This document shows positions 22,863 to 32,275 of a stretch of DNA of 64,000 bases, one piece after another. How positions within the stretch are numbered: the first letter of the stretch is position 1; the number at the start of each line of letters is the position of its first letter. The position numbers and the translations under genes were made by a program. This DNA comes from JAVKFF01 sp040226215 (GTDB lineage Bacteria; Pseudomonadota; Alphaproteobacteria; DSM-16000; Inquilinaceae). The stretch lies in contig JAVKFF010000149.1 in NCBI GenBank assembly GCA_040226215.1, positions 6,185 through 70,184 of the forward strand. Reading direction: 5' to 3'. The notes beneath the pieces were generated by a model. The model saw only the letters and a program-made list of their open reading frames with translations, did no database searches and was not told the origin of the DNA.

Positions 22863-23792
22863 ATGGCCAAGAAGGTAATCATCACCTGCGCCGTCACCGG
22901 GTCGGTCCACACGCCGACCATGTCGCCCTACCTGCCGATCACGCCGGACGAGATCGCCCGGCAGGCAGTCGCGGCGGCGGAGGCGGGCGCCTCGATCCTG
23001 CACCTGCATGCCCGCGATCCGGAGACCGGCGCGCCGACGCCCGATCCGGACGTCTTCATGGGCTTCCTGCCGCGCATCAAGCAGCAGACCGACGCGGTGG
23101 TGAACATCACCACCGGCGGCGGCGCCAACATGTCGCTGGAGGAGCGGCTGGCGGCGGCAAAGCGGGCCAAGCCGGAAATGACGTCGCTGAACATGGGGTC
23201 GATGAATTTCGGCATGTTCCCGGCGGCCGAGCGCATCTCGGGCTGGAAACACGACTGGGAGCAGCCCTTCCTGGAGAGCACGCGCGACTTCATCTTCCGC
23301 AATACCTTCAAGGACATCGAGAACATCATGAAGGACCTGGGCGAGGGCGCCGGGGTCCGGTTCGAGTTCGAGTGCTACGATGTCGGCCATCTCTACACGC
23401 TGGCGCATTTCATCGACCGCAAGCTCTACGAGCCGCCGCTATTCATCCAGACGATCTTCGGCATCCTCGGCGGCATCGGCGCGGAGATCGACCACCTGGT
23501 CCACATGCGCCGCACCGCCGACCGGTTGTTCGGCGACGGCTACGAGTGGTCGGTTCTGGCCGCCGGCCGCCACCAGATGCCTTTCTGCACCCATGCCGCG
23601 ATGATGGGCGCCAATGTCCGCGTCGGGCTGGAGGACAGCCTCTACATCGCCAAGGGCGAACTGGCGACGAGCAATGCCGAGCAGGTCACCAAGATTCGCC
23701 GGGTGCTGGAGGAGATGTCGCTGGAGATCGCCACGCCGGCGGAAGCCCGAAAACGCCTGGCGCTGAAGGGCGGCGACCAGGTCGACTTTTAG
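22863..23792 (+). CDS. BKACE family beta-keto acid cleavage enzyme (DUF849), copy 2
   Basis: A 309-residue paralogue of the enzyme at 16141, the same length and highly similar throughout (VIITCAVTGSVHTPTMSPYLPITPDEIA, HLHARD, NMGSMNF, FEFECYD, and a C-terminal ALKGGDQVDF). It should cleave a beta-keto acid with acetyl-CoA. The ATG at 22863 matches the start of copy 1; an in-frame ATG at 22851 is possible. It opens an operon with hyuA, hyuB and a Liv-type transporter, unlike copy 1, which sits with a TRAP system and dehydrogenases, so the substrates probably differ in side chain. Confidence 0.91.
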   Translation: MAKKVIITCAVTGSVHTPTMSPYLPITPDEIARQAVAAAEAGASILHLHARDPETGAPTPDPDVFMGFLPRIKQQTDAVVNITTGGGANMSLEERLAAAKRAKPEMTSLNMGSMNFGMFPAAERISGWKHDWEQPFLESTRDFIFRNTFKDIENIMKDLGEGAGVRFEFECYDVGHLYTLAHFIDRKLYEPPLFIQTIFGILGGIGAEIDHLVHMRRTADRLFGDGYEWSVLAAGRHQMPFCTHAAMMGANVRVGLEDSLYIAKGELATSNAEQVTKIRRVLEEMSLEIATPAEARKRLALKGGDQVDF

Positions 23793-23822
23793 GACCGGGC
23801 AACACTCGAACAGGGGCAGCCG

Positions 23823-25883
23823 ATGCGTTTCGCGGTCGATACCGGAGGCACGTTCACCGATCTCCTCGTGGAGGACGACGAGGGCGGCCTGCACATGTTC
23901 AAGGCACCCACGACGCCCAGCGACCCCATCGCCGGCGTGCTGGAAAGCCTGACGCTGGCGGCGGCAGAATTCGGCACCGACCGCGCCGACCTCCTGGCCC
24001 GCGGCTCCATGTTCATCCACGGCACCACGCACGCGATCAACGCGGTGATCACCGGGTCGGTCGCCAGGACCGCGCTGCTGGCGACGGAGGGGCATGGCGA
24101 CATGCTGGTCTTCCGCGAGGGCGGGCGTACCGAGCCGTTCAACTTCACCGTGCCCTTTCCCGACCCCTACGTGCCGCGCTCGCTGACCTTCGAGGTGCCG
24201 GGCCGCCTGCTGTCGGACGGCAGCGAACTGGAGGCGCTCGACCGCGGCGCGGTGGAGCGCATCGCCGACCGGCTGGCCGAGGCGGGTGTCGAGGCGGTGG
24301 CGGTGTGCCTGCTGTGGTCGATCGTCAACCCGGCGCACGAGATCGCCGTCGGCGAGATCCTGGCCAACAGGCTGCCCGGGATACCGGTCACGCTGTCGCA
24401 CGCGCTCAACCCGTCGATCCGCGAGTACCGTCGCGCCTCCTCCGCCGTCATCGACGCCTCGCTGAAACCGAAGATGGAAGCCTATATGGGCTCCCTCACC
24501 AGCCGGCTGCGCGAGGCGGGCTATCAGGGCGGCGTCCTGATCGTCACCTCGCAGGGCGGGGTGATCAATGCCGAGGACGCGGCCCACGCGCCGATCCACC
24601 TGATCAATTCCGGCCCCTCCATGGCGCCGATCGCCGGGCGCTACTTCGCCGACAAGGATGCCGGCATGGATACCGCCATCGTCGCCGACACCGGCGGCAC
24701 CACTTACGATGTCAGCCTGATCCGCAATGGCCGCATCCCGTGGTCGCGGGAGACCTGGATCGGCCAGCCCTATCGCGGCTACATGACGGGCTTCCCCTCG
24801 GTCGACGTGAAGAGTGTCGGCGCCGGCGGCGGCTCGATCGCCTGGGTGGATGCCGGCGGCATGCTGCATGTCGGCCCGCAGAGCGCGGGCGCGGATCCGG
24901 GCCCGGTCTGCTATGGCCGGGGCGGCACCAGGCCGACGGTAACAGACGCCAGCTTGGTGCTGGGCTATCTCGACCCCGACTACTTCCTCGGCGGCGCCAT
25001 GCGCCTCGACGCCGCCGCCGCGCGCCGGGCTGTCGAGGACCAGGTCGCCCGGCCGCTGGGCCTCGGCGTCGAGGCGGCGGCGGACGCCATCCTGGCCGTC
25101 GCCACGGAATCCATGGTGCAGGCGATCATGGACATCACCGTCAACCAGGGCATCGACCCGGCGACGGCGCTGCTGATCGGCGGTGGCGGGGCGGCCGGCC
25201 TCAACTCGGTCGGCATCGCCCGGCGCCTCGGCTGCCGCGCGGTGACCTTCCCGGAGGTTGGCGCCGGTCTCAGCGCCGCCGGCGCGCTGATGTCCGACCT
25301 CAGCCAGACCTATTCCACCACCTGGTACGCGACCTCCGGCGCCTTCGATCGGCAGGCGGCGAACGAGGTGCTCGCCCAGCTCGAGACCCAGGCCAAGGAT
25401 TTCCTTGCCGGCCCCGGGCAGGGCGCGCTCGACCACCGCATCGACCTCTGGGTGGAGGCGCGCTACCCGCACCAGGTGTGGGAGATCGAGGTGCCGCTGC
25501 CGGTCCGGCGCTTCGACTCGCCGGGGGATGTCGAGGCCCTGGTGGCGGCCTTTCACGAGGCCCATGACAGTCTGTTCGCGATCGCCGACCGGGAATCGGC
25601 CATCGAGGTGGTGTCCTGGCATGCCCGGGTGAACTGCCGGTTGCGCGAAAGCGGTTGGCCGCGGCTGCCCGAGGAGCGCGGCTCGGGCCAGCGAGGCGAG
25701 CGCGCCGCCTATTTCGGCGATCATGGCTGGCAGGATGCCCGGACGCTCAGGCTGTCGGCACTCGCGGACGGCGAAACGGTGGCGGGTCCGGCGCTGATCG
25801 AGTCGCCATTCACCACGGTCGTCGTGCCGCCGGGCGTGTCGGCGAGCCGGGCGGCGACCGGCAGCCTCGTGCTCGCCGTCTGA
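23823..25883 (+). CDS. hyuA: Hydantoinase/oxoprolinase family protein, HyuA-type subunit
   Basis: A 686-residue ATP-using subunit of the HyuA/HyuB group (N-methylhydantoinase, 5-oxoprolinase and acetophenone/acetone carboxylase relatives). The nucleotide-binding elements appear as AVDTGGTFTD at residues 4-13 and ADTGGTTYDVSLI near 290; HGTTHAINAVI (about 66), GAGGGSIAW and ADPGPVCYG are also typical. It follows the BKACE gene by 30 bp and precedes hyuB by 29 bp. The partner subunit is required for activity in characterised members. The true substrate (cyclic amide, ketone or other) cannot be told from sequence. Confidence 0.9.
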   Translation: MRFAVDTGGTFTDLLVEDDEGGLHMFKAPTTPSDPIAGVLESLTLAAAEFGTDRADLLARGSMFIHGTTHAINAVITGSVARTALLATEGHGDMLVFREGGRTEPFNFTVPFPDPYVPRSLTFEVPGRLLSDGSELEALDRGAVERIADRLAEAGVEAVAVCLLWSIVNPAHEIAVGEILANRLPGIPVTLSHALNPSIREYRRASSAVIDASLKPKMEAYMGSLTSRLREAGYQGGVLIVTSQGGVINAEDAAHAPIHLINSGPSMAPIAGRYFADKDAGMDTAIVADTGGTTYDVSLIRNGRIPWSRETWIGQPYRGYMTGFPSVDVKSVGAGGGSIAWVDAGGMLHVGPQSAGADPGPVCYGRGGTRPTVTDASLVLGYLDPDYFLGGAMRLDAAAARRAVEDQVARPLGLGVEAAADAILAVATESMVQAIMDITVNQGIDPATALLIGGGGAAGLNSVGIARRLGCRAVTFPEVGAGLSAAGALMSDLSQTYSTTWYATSGAFDRQAANEVLAQLETQAKDFLAGPGQGALDHRIDLWVEARYPHQVWEIEVPLPVRRFDSPGDVEALVAAFHEAHDSLFAIADRESAIEVVSWHARVNCRLRESGWPRLPEERGSGQRGERAAYFGDHGWQDARTLRLSALADGETVAGPALIESPFTTVVVPPGVSASRAATGSLVLAV

Positions 25884-25912
25884 GCGAGGGATGGAATGAG
25901 GAGTGACCGCAG

Positions 25913-27688
25913 ATGAGCCCTGAAGCTTCGAATGGCGCCACCGCCGTTGACGGCGTCCGCCTCGCGCTCCTCTCCAACCGCTTCGAGGGGGTGGCGCGCA
26001 AGATGGCCAACACGCTGCTGCGCACCGGCCGGTCGGGCGTGCTCAACACCGCGCGGGACTTCTCCTGCTGCATCGTGACGGCGGATTGCGAGCTGCTGGC
26101 CACGGCGGACAGCCTGCCGATCCACGTGCTGTCGGGCCCGGATATGATGGCGCGCGCGATGAAGACGTTCCATCCGGAGCTCAGGCGCGGCGACGCCTTC
26201 CTGCACAACTCGCCCTATCACGGTTGCAGCCATCCGGCGGACCACACCATCCTGGTGCCGATCGTCGACGACGACGGGCGCCATCGGCTGACCGTGGTCG
26301 CCAAGGCGCACCAGGCGGACTGCGGGAACTCGCTGCCGACGACCTATATGGGCAACGCCATCGACGTCTATAACGAGGGCGCGCTGATCTTCCCCGCCGT
26401 CCAGGTGCAGCGCGACTTCAAGGACATCGCCGACATCGTGCGCATGTGCCAGATGCGCATTCGCGTGCCGGAGCAGTGGTGGGGCGACTACCTGGCGATG
26501 ATCGGCGCGGCGCGCATCGGCGAGCGTGAGGTGATGGCATTGGCGGCGGAGATCGGCTGGGACGCCATCGACGACTATGCCCGGCAGTGGTTCGACTATT
26601 CCGAGCAGCGGATGATCGACGCCATCGCCGAGCTGCCCTCGGGCGAGGCCACGCGCTCGAGCACGCACGACCCGTTCCCTGGCACGCCGGATACGGGCGT
26701 GCCGATCACGGTGAAGGTAGCGATCGATTCCGAAGCGGGGCGCATCGGCGTCGACCTGCGCGACAATCCCGACGCGCTGCCCTGCGGGCTGAACCTGTCG
26801 GAATCCTGCGCCCGTACCTCCGCCATGGTGGGGATCTTCAACAGCCTCGACCACACGGTGCCGAAGAACGCCGGCAGCTTCCGGCGCATCGACCTGCAAC
26901 TGCGCGAGAACTGCGTGGTGGGCATACCGCGCCATCCGACCAGCTGCTCGGTCGCCACCACCAACATCGCCGACCGGGTGGCCAACCCGGTGCAGTGCGC
27001 CATAGCCGACATCGCCGACGGTGCCGGCATGGCGGAGTGCGGTGCGGTGATCCCGCCCGCCGTCGGCGTCCTCTCCGGCATCCATCCGAAGACCGGCGAG
27101 GCCTTCGTCAACCAGGTCTTCATCGCCATGAGCGCCGGCGCTGGCAGCCCGCACAACGATGCCTGGCTGACCATCGGCCATGTCGGCAATGCCGGCCTGT
27201 GCTACCTCGACTCCATCGAGATCGACGAGCTGCACCACCCGATCCTGATCAAGGCCCGCGCCTTCGTCACCGACAGCGAGGGGGCCGGGCGCCACAAGGG
27301 TGCCGCCAGCGCCTATGCCGAGTTCGGCCCGGTCGGCGGGTCGATCGAGGTGGGCTACGTCTCCGACGGCAACCGCAACCCGGCCAAGGGTGCGCGGGGC
27401 GGCCAGGCGGGCGCGCCGTCCAAGCAGTTCCGGCGTAGCCCGAATGGCGATCTGACGCCGCTGGACGGCTGCGCCCAGGTGCGCCTGGAGCCCGGCGAGA
27501 CGATCGCCAGCTATTCCACCGCCGGCGGCGGCTATGGCGACCCGCGCGAGCGGGATCCCGAGCGGGTACGCCGCGACGTCCGCGAGCGCTGGATCACCCG
27601 CGACCGGGCGCGAGAGGTCTATGGCGTCGTGCTGACCGACGACCTCGCCGTGGACGAGGCGGCGACCGCGGCGTTGCGCGGCGCCTGA
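25913..27688 (+). CDS. hyuB: Hydantoinase/oxoprolinase family protein, HyuB-type subunit
   Basis: A 591-residue partner of HyuA. Recognisable HyuB segments: RFEGVARKMANTLLRTGRS near residue 23, FLHNSPYHGCSHPADHTIL, GCSHPADH containing likely metal His/Asp, VANPVQCAIADI and the Gly-rich C-terminal SYSTAGGGYGDPRERDP. Start ATG at 25913 has GAGGAG nine bases upstream. It lies between hyuA and the Liv transporter genes, so the imported compound is probably its substrate or is converted to it. Confidence 0.9.
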   Translation: MSPEASNGATAVDGVRLALLSNRFEGVARKMANTLLRTGRSGVLNTARDFSCCIVTADCELLATADSLPIHVLSGPDMMARAMKTFHPELRRGDAFLHNSPYHGCSHPADHTILVPIVDDDGRHRLTVVAKAHQADCGNSLPTTYMGNAIDVYNEGALIFPAVQVQRDFKDIADIVRMCQMRIRVPEQWWGDYLAMIGAARIGEREVMALAAEIGWDAIDDYARQWFDYSEQRMIDAIAELPSGEATRSSTHDPFPGTPDTGVPITVKVAIDSEAGRIGVDLRDNPDALPCGLNLSESCARTSAMVGIFNSLDHTVPKNAGSFRRIDLQLRENCVVGIPRHPTSCSVATTNIADRVANPVQCAIADIADGAGMAECGAVIPPAVGVLSGIHPKTGEAFVNQVFIAMSAGAGSPHNDAWLTIGHVGNAGLCYLDSIEIDELHHPILIKARAFVTDSEGAGRHKGAASAYAEFGPVGGSIEVGYVSDGNRNPAKGARGGQAGAPSKQFRRSPNGDLTPLDGCAQVRLEPGETIASYSTAGGGYGDPRERDPERVRRDVRERWITRDRAREVYGVVLTDDLAVDEAATAALRGA

Positions 27689-27729
27689 CACCAGGCACCA
27701 CCAACGAGATCAGACAGGGGAGTTGCATC

Positions 27730-28902
27730 ATGACCAGGATGACGTTTTCGACACTGACGGCGGTGGCCGCCGTTCTGACGGCCCCCGCGATGGCCCAGGA
27801 CACCGTCACCATCGGCTCTGCGATCGCGCTCAGCGGCTTCGTCGCGCCCTATGACGAGGGGCCGATGTATGGCGCCCTGATCGCCATCGACGAGCTGAAC
27901 GCGGCGGGCGGCGTGCTCGGCCGGCAGATCGAGTGGGTCTCCGCCGACACCGCATCGGACCCCGCCCAGGGCGCCAACGCCGCCATCGAGGTGCTGGGAC
28001 AGGGCGCGGAACTGGTTATCGTCACCTGCGATTTCGACTTCGGCGCGCCGGCGGCGCTGGTCGCCCAGTCCCAGGGCGTGCTGACCTTCTCGACCTGCGC
28101 GGCCGACCCGAAATTTGGCATCCAGGGCATCGGTGATCTCGCCTTCACCATGGCCACGGCGACGGCCGGGCAGGGCGCGCTGCTGGCCGAATGGTCCTAC
28201 AACGAGGGTGGCTGGCGCACGGTCTACGTCCTGGAGGACACCCAGGTCGAATACAACCGCAGCCTCTGTGGCAACTTCCGCACACGCTGGACGGAGCTGG
28301 CCGGCGCCGACAGCATCGTCGGTGACGACACCTACAACGCCTCCACCGACACCAACATCGCCGCCCAGGTCAGCGAGATCGCCGCGGCGGCGGACGCGGA
28401 GTTCCTGTTCTTCTGTGGCGCCATCAACGGCGGCAGCTTTCTGCGGCAGATCCGTGCGGGCGGTGTCGACATGCCGATCGCCACCGGCGAGTCGATGGAC
28501 GGCGACTACTGGCTGGAGGCGGTGCCGGACATGAGCGATTTCTACATCGCCGTCTACGGCTCCGTCTTCGGCGACGATCCCGACCCGGACGTCCAGGCTT
28601 TCTTCGATACCTATGAGGAGCGCTACGGCCGGGCGGTGACGGCGCATTCGATCACCGGCTACTCGGTGGTCGAGGCCTGGGCGCGCGCCGTCGAGGAGGC
28701 CGGCACCTTCGACGCGGCGGCGGTGCGCGACGTGCTGGAGTCCTACACCGACGAGCCGATGCTTATCGGACCGACGACGTTCACCGACGAGCTCCACATC
28801 ACGCCCGCGCGCGAAATGCTGATGATGGAGATCCAGAACGGCGAATACTCAGCGCTCGGCCGGTTCGCGCCCGAAAGCGTGCCGCCGATCACCTTCGAAT
28901 AG
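27730..28902 (+). CDS. ABC transporter substrate-binding protein, branched-chain amino acid (LivJ/K) class
   Basis: A 390-residue periplasmic binding protein. A 24-residue signal peptide ends TAPAMAQ. The mature part has the type I fold typical of Leu/Ile/Val, amide and aromatic-acid binding proteins: DTVTIGSAIALSGFVAPYDEG, then AAGGVLGRQIEW. These systems transport many amino-acid and aryl-acid ligands, so the name does not fix the substrate. It is the first of five transporter genes directly after hyuB (41-bp gap) with RBS-like AGGGGAG upstream. Confidence 0.9.
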   Translation: MTRMTFSTLTAVAAVLTAPAMAQDTVTIGSAIALSGFVAPYDEGPMYGALIAIDELNAAGGVLGRQIEWVSADTASDPAQGANAAIEVLGQGAELVIVTCDFDFGAPAALVAQSQGVLTFSTCAADPKFGIQGIGDLAFTMATATAGQGALLAEWSYNEGGWRTVYVLEDTQVEYNRSLCGNFRTRWTELAGADSIVGDDTYNASTDTNIAAQVSEIAAAADAEFLFFCGAINGGSFLRQIRAGGVDMPIATGESMDGDYWLEAVPDMSDFYIAVYGSVFGDDPDPDVQAFFDTYEERYGRAVTAHSITGYSVVEAWARAVEEAGTFDAAAVRDVLESYTDEPMLIGPTTFTDELHITPAREMLMMEIQNGEYSALGRFAPESVPPITFE

Positions 28903-28913
28903 GCGCAGGGCCG

Positions 28914-29639
28914 TTGGACGGGGCCGAACAGTCCTACCGGGCGTGCCGCCTGTCCGTCAGCTTCGGCGGGCTGCAGGCGCTGTCGGATGTCGATCTCACG
29001 CTCCATCGCGGTGAGATCCTGGGTCTGATCGGCCCCAACGGGGCAGGCAAGACGACGCTGATCAACGCCTTGACGGGTTTCCAGCGGGCGCGCGGCCGCA
29101 TTTTCCTCGACGGGCAGGAGGTCACGCGCCTCGTTCCGCACCGGCTCGCCGCCGCCGGCATCGGCCGGACCTTCCAGATGGTGCGGCTGTTCGGCGGTCT
29201 CACGGTCCGCGACAATCTGCGGGCCGCAGGCCGGCTCTCCTGGCAGGCGGCCGGCGACCTTCTCTCCCTTTACGGCCTCGCCCAGTACGCCGACCGGCCG
29301 GCCAGCGAACTGGCCTATGGCGACGAGCGCCGCCTCGGTGTCGCCCGCGCCGTGGCCGCGGAGCCGCGCTACCTCTTCCTCGACGAGCCAGCGGCGGGGC
29401 TGAACCGCGAGGAGGTCCGCGACCTCGCCCGCCTGATCGCCGACACGCGGGACCGGCTCGGCTGCGGCATCCTGATCGTCGAGCACAATATGAGCCTGGT
29501 GATGGGGCTGTGCGAGCGCATCCAGGTCCTCGACCAGGGGCGCACGATCGCGCTGGGCCAGCCCCGGGAGATCGCCGCCGATGCGGGCGTGCGCGCCGCC
29601 TATCTTGGCACACGGCAGGCCGGCCATGCTGCGGCTTGA
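28914..29639 (+). CDS. livG: ABC transporter ATP-binding protein, LivG class
   Basis: A 241-residue cytoplasmic ATPase. Walker A GPNGAGKTT (about 40-48), Q-loop in FQMVRLFGG, signature LAYGDERRLGVARA (a diverged form of the LivG LSYGxQR), Walker B YLFLDEPAAGLN and switch His in VEHNMSLVM. The start is TTG at 28914, 12 bases after the binding-protein stop. The second ATPase overlaps its end by 14 bases. Confidence 0.92.
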   Translation: MDGAEQSYRACRLSVSFGGLQALSDVDLTLHRGEILGLIGPNGAGKTTLINALTGFQRARGRIFLDGQEVTRLVPHRLAAAGIGRTFQMVRLFGGLTVRDNLRAAGRLSWQAAGDLLSLYGLAQYADRPASELAYGDERRLGVARAVAAEPRYLFLDEPAAGLNREEVRDLARLIADTRDRLGCGILIVEHNMSLVMGLCERIQVLDQGRTIALGQPREIAADAGVRAAYLGTRQAGHAAA

Positions 29640-30336
29640 GGGTGTCGAGGTGCGCTATGGCCAGGTACGCGCCTTGCGCGGCGTCGATCTCGCCGTCGAC
29701 GAGGGCGGCGTGGTCGGCATCGTCGGCGCCAATGGGGCCGGCAAGTCCTCGCTGACCCTCGCCATTGCCGGGGCGGCGCCGGTGCCGATCGGCCAGATCG
29801 CCTTCGAGGGGCGCCGTATCGACGGCTTGGCGCCGGAGACGATCGCCCGCCTGGGCATCAGCCTGGTGCCCGAGGGGCGGCATGTCTTCGCCGACATGAC
29901 GGTCTTCGAGAACCTGGACCTCGGCGCTGCCAGCCGGTCCGACCGGGCGGAGATCGCCCGCGACATGTCCCGGCTGTTCGAGCGTTTCCCGATCCTGGCG
30001 GAGCGGCGCGACGGTCTCGCAGGAAAGCTCTCCGGCGGCGAGCAGCAGCAACTGGTGATCGCCCGCGCGCTGATGGCGCGGCCGCGCCTCTTGATCCTCG
30101 ACGAACCCTCGCTTGGCCTCGCGCCGACCATGATCGACCGGGTCTACGACCTGATCGCGGAAATCCGCCGCGAGCGCGGCCTGACGATGCTGATCGTCGA
30201 GCAGAACCCCGAACGCCTGCACGGCCTGGCCGACCGCGTGCTGCTGTTGCACACTGGGGAACTGGCCGGCGAGATCGACACCCGCCAGGAGGGCTGGGAC
30301 AGCGCCTATTTCGGGCTCGAGGAGATGCCGGCGTGA
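29626..30336 (+). CDS. livF: ABC transporter ATP-binding protein, LivF class
   Basis: A 236-residue ATPase that pairs with LivG. Walker A GANGAGKSS, LVPEGRHVFADMTVFENL (a LivF hallmark), signature LSGGEQQQLVIARAL, Walker B LLILDEPSLGLAP and switch His replaced by Gln-Asn context in IVEQNPERL, as is usual in LivF. The ATG at 29626 gives MLRLEGVEVRYG and lies inside the end of livG, so translation is coupled. Confidence 0.93.
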   Translation: MLRLEGVEVRYGQVRALRGVDLAVDEGGVVGIVGANGAGKSSLTLAIAGAAPVPIGQIAFEGRRIDGLAPETIARLGISLVPEGRHVFADMTVFENLDLGAASRSDRAEIARDMSRLFERFPILAERRDGLAGKLSGGEQQQLVIARALMARPRLLILDEPSLGLAPTMIDRVYDLIAEIRRERGLTMLIVEQNPERLHGLADRVLLLHTGELAGEIDTRQEGWDSAYFGLEEMPA

Positions 30337-31220
30337 CGGCGGCGCTGCAACTGATCGTCGACGCACTCAGCGTCGGCTCGCTCTACGCGCTGTCGGCGCT
30401 GGGCATCGGCCTGATCTTCGGCATCATGCGGCTGATCAACTTCGCCCATGGCGAGTTCATCATGGTCGGCGCCTACGCCGCCATGCTGACGGCCGCCATC
30501 TGGGCGCCCTTCGCCGTCATCGTCGCCATCGCCGTGGCGCTGGCCGTGGCCCTGCTGACCGAGCGGCTCGCCTTCAGGCGGCTGCGGGCGAGCCCGCCGG
30601 CAACCCTGCTGATCACCAGCTTCGCCGTCTCCTACCTTTTGCAGAACCTGATGGTGCTGATCGAGGGCGCACGGCCGCAGACGGTCGACTTCCTGAGCGC
30701 ACTGACCCGCTCGATGGATGTCGGCGGCGTGCGCTTGCCCTGGATCAACGTGGTGACGATCGCCGTCACCGCCGTGCTGCTCGCCCTGCTGGCCCTTTTC
30801 CTGCGGCGCACCCGCTTCGGCCGGATGACGCGGGCGGCGGCCAGCGATTTCCGAATGGCGCGGCTCCTGGGCGTGCGGGCGGACCGGGTGATCGCCATCG
30901 CCTTCGCCCTGTCGGGCCTGCTCGCCGCCGCCGTCGCCGTGCTGCTGCTGGCGCAGACCGGCACGGTGTCGCCGGTGATGGGCCTGCAACTGGCGCTGGT
31001 CGGCTTCGTCGCCACGGTGATCGGCGGCATGGGCAGCCTCAGCGGTGCCGTGCTGGGCGGCCTCACGGTCGGCGTGGTGACGGTGCTGCTGCAGTCGCTC
31101 CTGCCGGCCGAGCTGCGGCCGTTCCGCGATGCCTTCGTCTACGGGCTGGTGATCGCCGTGCTGCTGGTGCGGCCCGGCGGCCTGTTCCGTAGCGCCGCGG
31201 CGATGCAGGAGCGCGTCTGA
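30333..31220 (+). CDS. livH: ABC transporter permease, LivH class
   Basis: A 295-residue membrane protein with about eight segments. The N-terminal SVGSLYALSALGIGLIFGIMRLINFAHGEFIMVGAY is diagnostic for LivH; GGMGSLSGAVLGGLTVG is the conserved C-terminal loop facing the ATPases. The GTG start at 30333 overlaps the livF stop (GTGA) and its stop overlaps the livM start (TGATG). Confidence 0.93.
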   Translation: MTAALQLIVDALSVGSLYALSALGIGLIFGIMRLINFAHGEFIMVGAYAAMLTAAIWAPFAVIVAIAVALAVALLTERLAFRRLRASPPATLLITSFAVSYLLQNLMVLIEGARPQTVDFLSALTRSMDVGGVRLPWINVVTIAVTAVLLALLALFLRRTRFGRMTRAAASDFRMARLLGVRADRVIAIAFALSGLLAAAVAVLLLAQTGTVSPVMGLQLALVGFVATVIGGMGSLSGAVLGGLTVGVVTVLLQSLLPAELRPFRDAFVYGLVIAVLLVRPGGLFRSAAAMQERV

Positions 31221-32275
31221 TGGGTCTCCTGCACCGTCACCAGACTCTCCTGATCCTGGCCGCCATCGTGCTCGTCGCCGCCCTGGTGGCATCCGTGTCG
31301 CCGCTGGTCATGGAGCGCATCGTCATCGACACGCTGATCAAGCTGGTGATGGTCGTCGGGCTCTCCGTCTTCATCGGCAATTCCGGCGTGATCTCCTTCG
31401 GACACACCGGCTTCATGGTGATCGGCGCCTATGCCGGCGCCTGGCTCAGCATGCCACCCAACGTGAAGCAGATCTTCCTGCGCGAGTTGCCGGACTGGCT
31501 GATCGCCCTGCAGCTTCCGGCGGTGCCCTCGTTGCTTGGCGGTGCGGCACTGGCGGCGGCGGTCGCACTGGTCGTCGGCCTGCCGCTGATGCGCCTGTCG
31601 GGCATCGCGGCCAGCATCGGCACGCTCTCCTTCCTGCTGATCTGCAATATCGTGTACAGCCACTGGACGGCGATCTCCAACGGCACCGGCTCGCTTGTCG
31701 GGCTGCCGCTCTTCGTCGACATACCCATGGCCGCCGGGGCGGCGCTCGCCGCGATCGCCGTCGCCTGGGCTTTCCAGGAGTCGAGCATTGGACTGCGCCT
31801 GCGGGCCAGCCGGGAGGACGAGGCAGCGGCCCGCGCCTCGGGCATCGACGTGGCCCTGCTGCGGCTCGCCGCCTTCTGCCTGTCCGCGGCCATCGTCGCC
31901 GTCGGCGGCGCGCTGCAGGCGCATTTCCTCGGCACGCTGACGGTCGGTCAGTTCTTCATCGCCATCACCTTCCTGACGCTGGCCATGCTGGTGGTCGGCG
32001 GCACCGGCTCGCTGAGCGGGGCGGTCGTGGGCACCTTCGCGGTGGCGGCGGCATCTGAACTGTTGCGCCTGGTCGAGGGTGACCACGATATCGCCGGTGT
32101 CGCCATCACCCTGCCGCCGGGCGTGCGCGATGTCGGGCTGGCGGCGATCATGCTGGCGATCCTGCTGCTCCGGCCGAAAGGCATCACCGGCGGCCGGGAA
32201 ATCGTGCTTGTATCGCGGCCGCCACGGCGTCTCGCGCCGGTGCTCGACATGACCTCGAGGGAACGTACCGAATGA
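31220..32275 (+). CDS. livM: ABC transporter permease, LivM class
   Basis: A 351-residue membrane protein with about nine segments. LivM marks are SVFIGNSGVISFGHTGFMVIGAYAGAWL, RASREDEAAARASGIDVALLRL and the ATPase-contact loop GGTGSLSGAVVGTF. Starts within the livH stop and ends within the start of the AhpD-like gene, which confirms one continuous operon. Confidence 0.92.
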   Translation: MGLLHRHQTLLILAAIVLVAALVASVSPLVMERIVIDTLIKLVMVVGLSVFIGNSGVISFGHTGFMVIGAYAGAWLSMPPNVKQIFLRELPDWLIALQLPAVPSLLGGAALAAAVALVVGLPLMRLSGIAASIGTLSFLLICNIVYSHWTAISNGTGSLVGLPLFVDIPMAAGAALAAIAVAWAFQESSIGLRLRASREDEAAARASGIDVALLRLAAFCLSAAIVAVGGALQAHFLGTLTVGQFFIAITFLTLAMLVVGGTGSLSGAVVGTFAVAAASELLRLVEGDHDIAGVAITLPPGVRDVGLAAIMLAILLLRPKGITGGREIVLVSRPPRRLAPVLDMTSRERTE

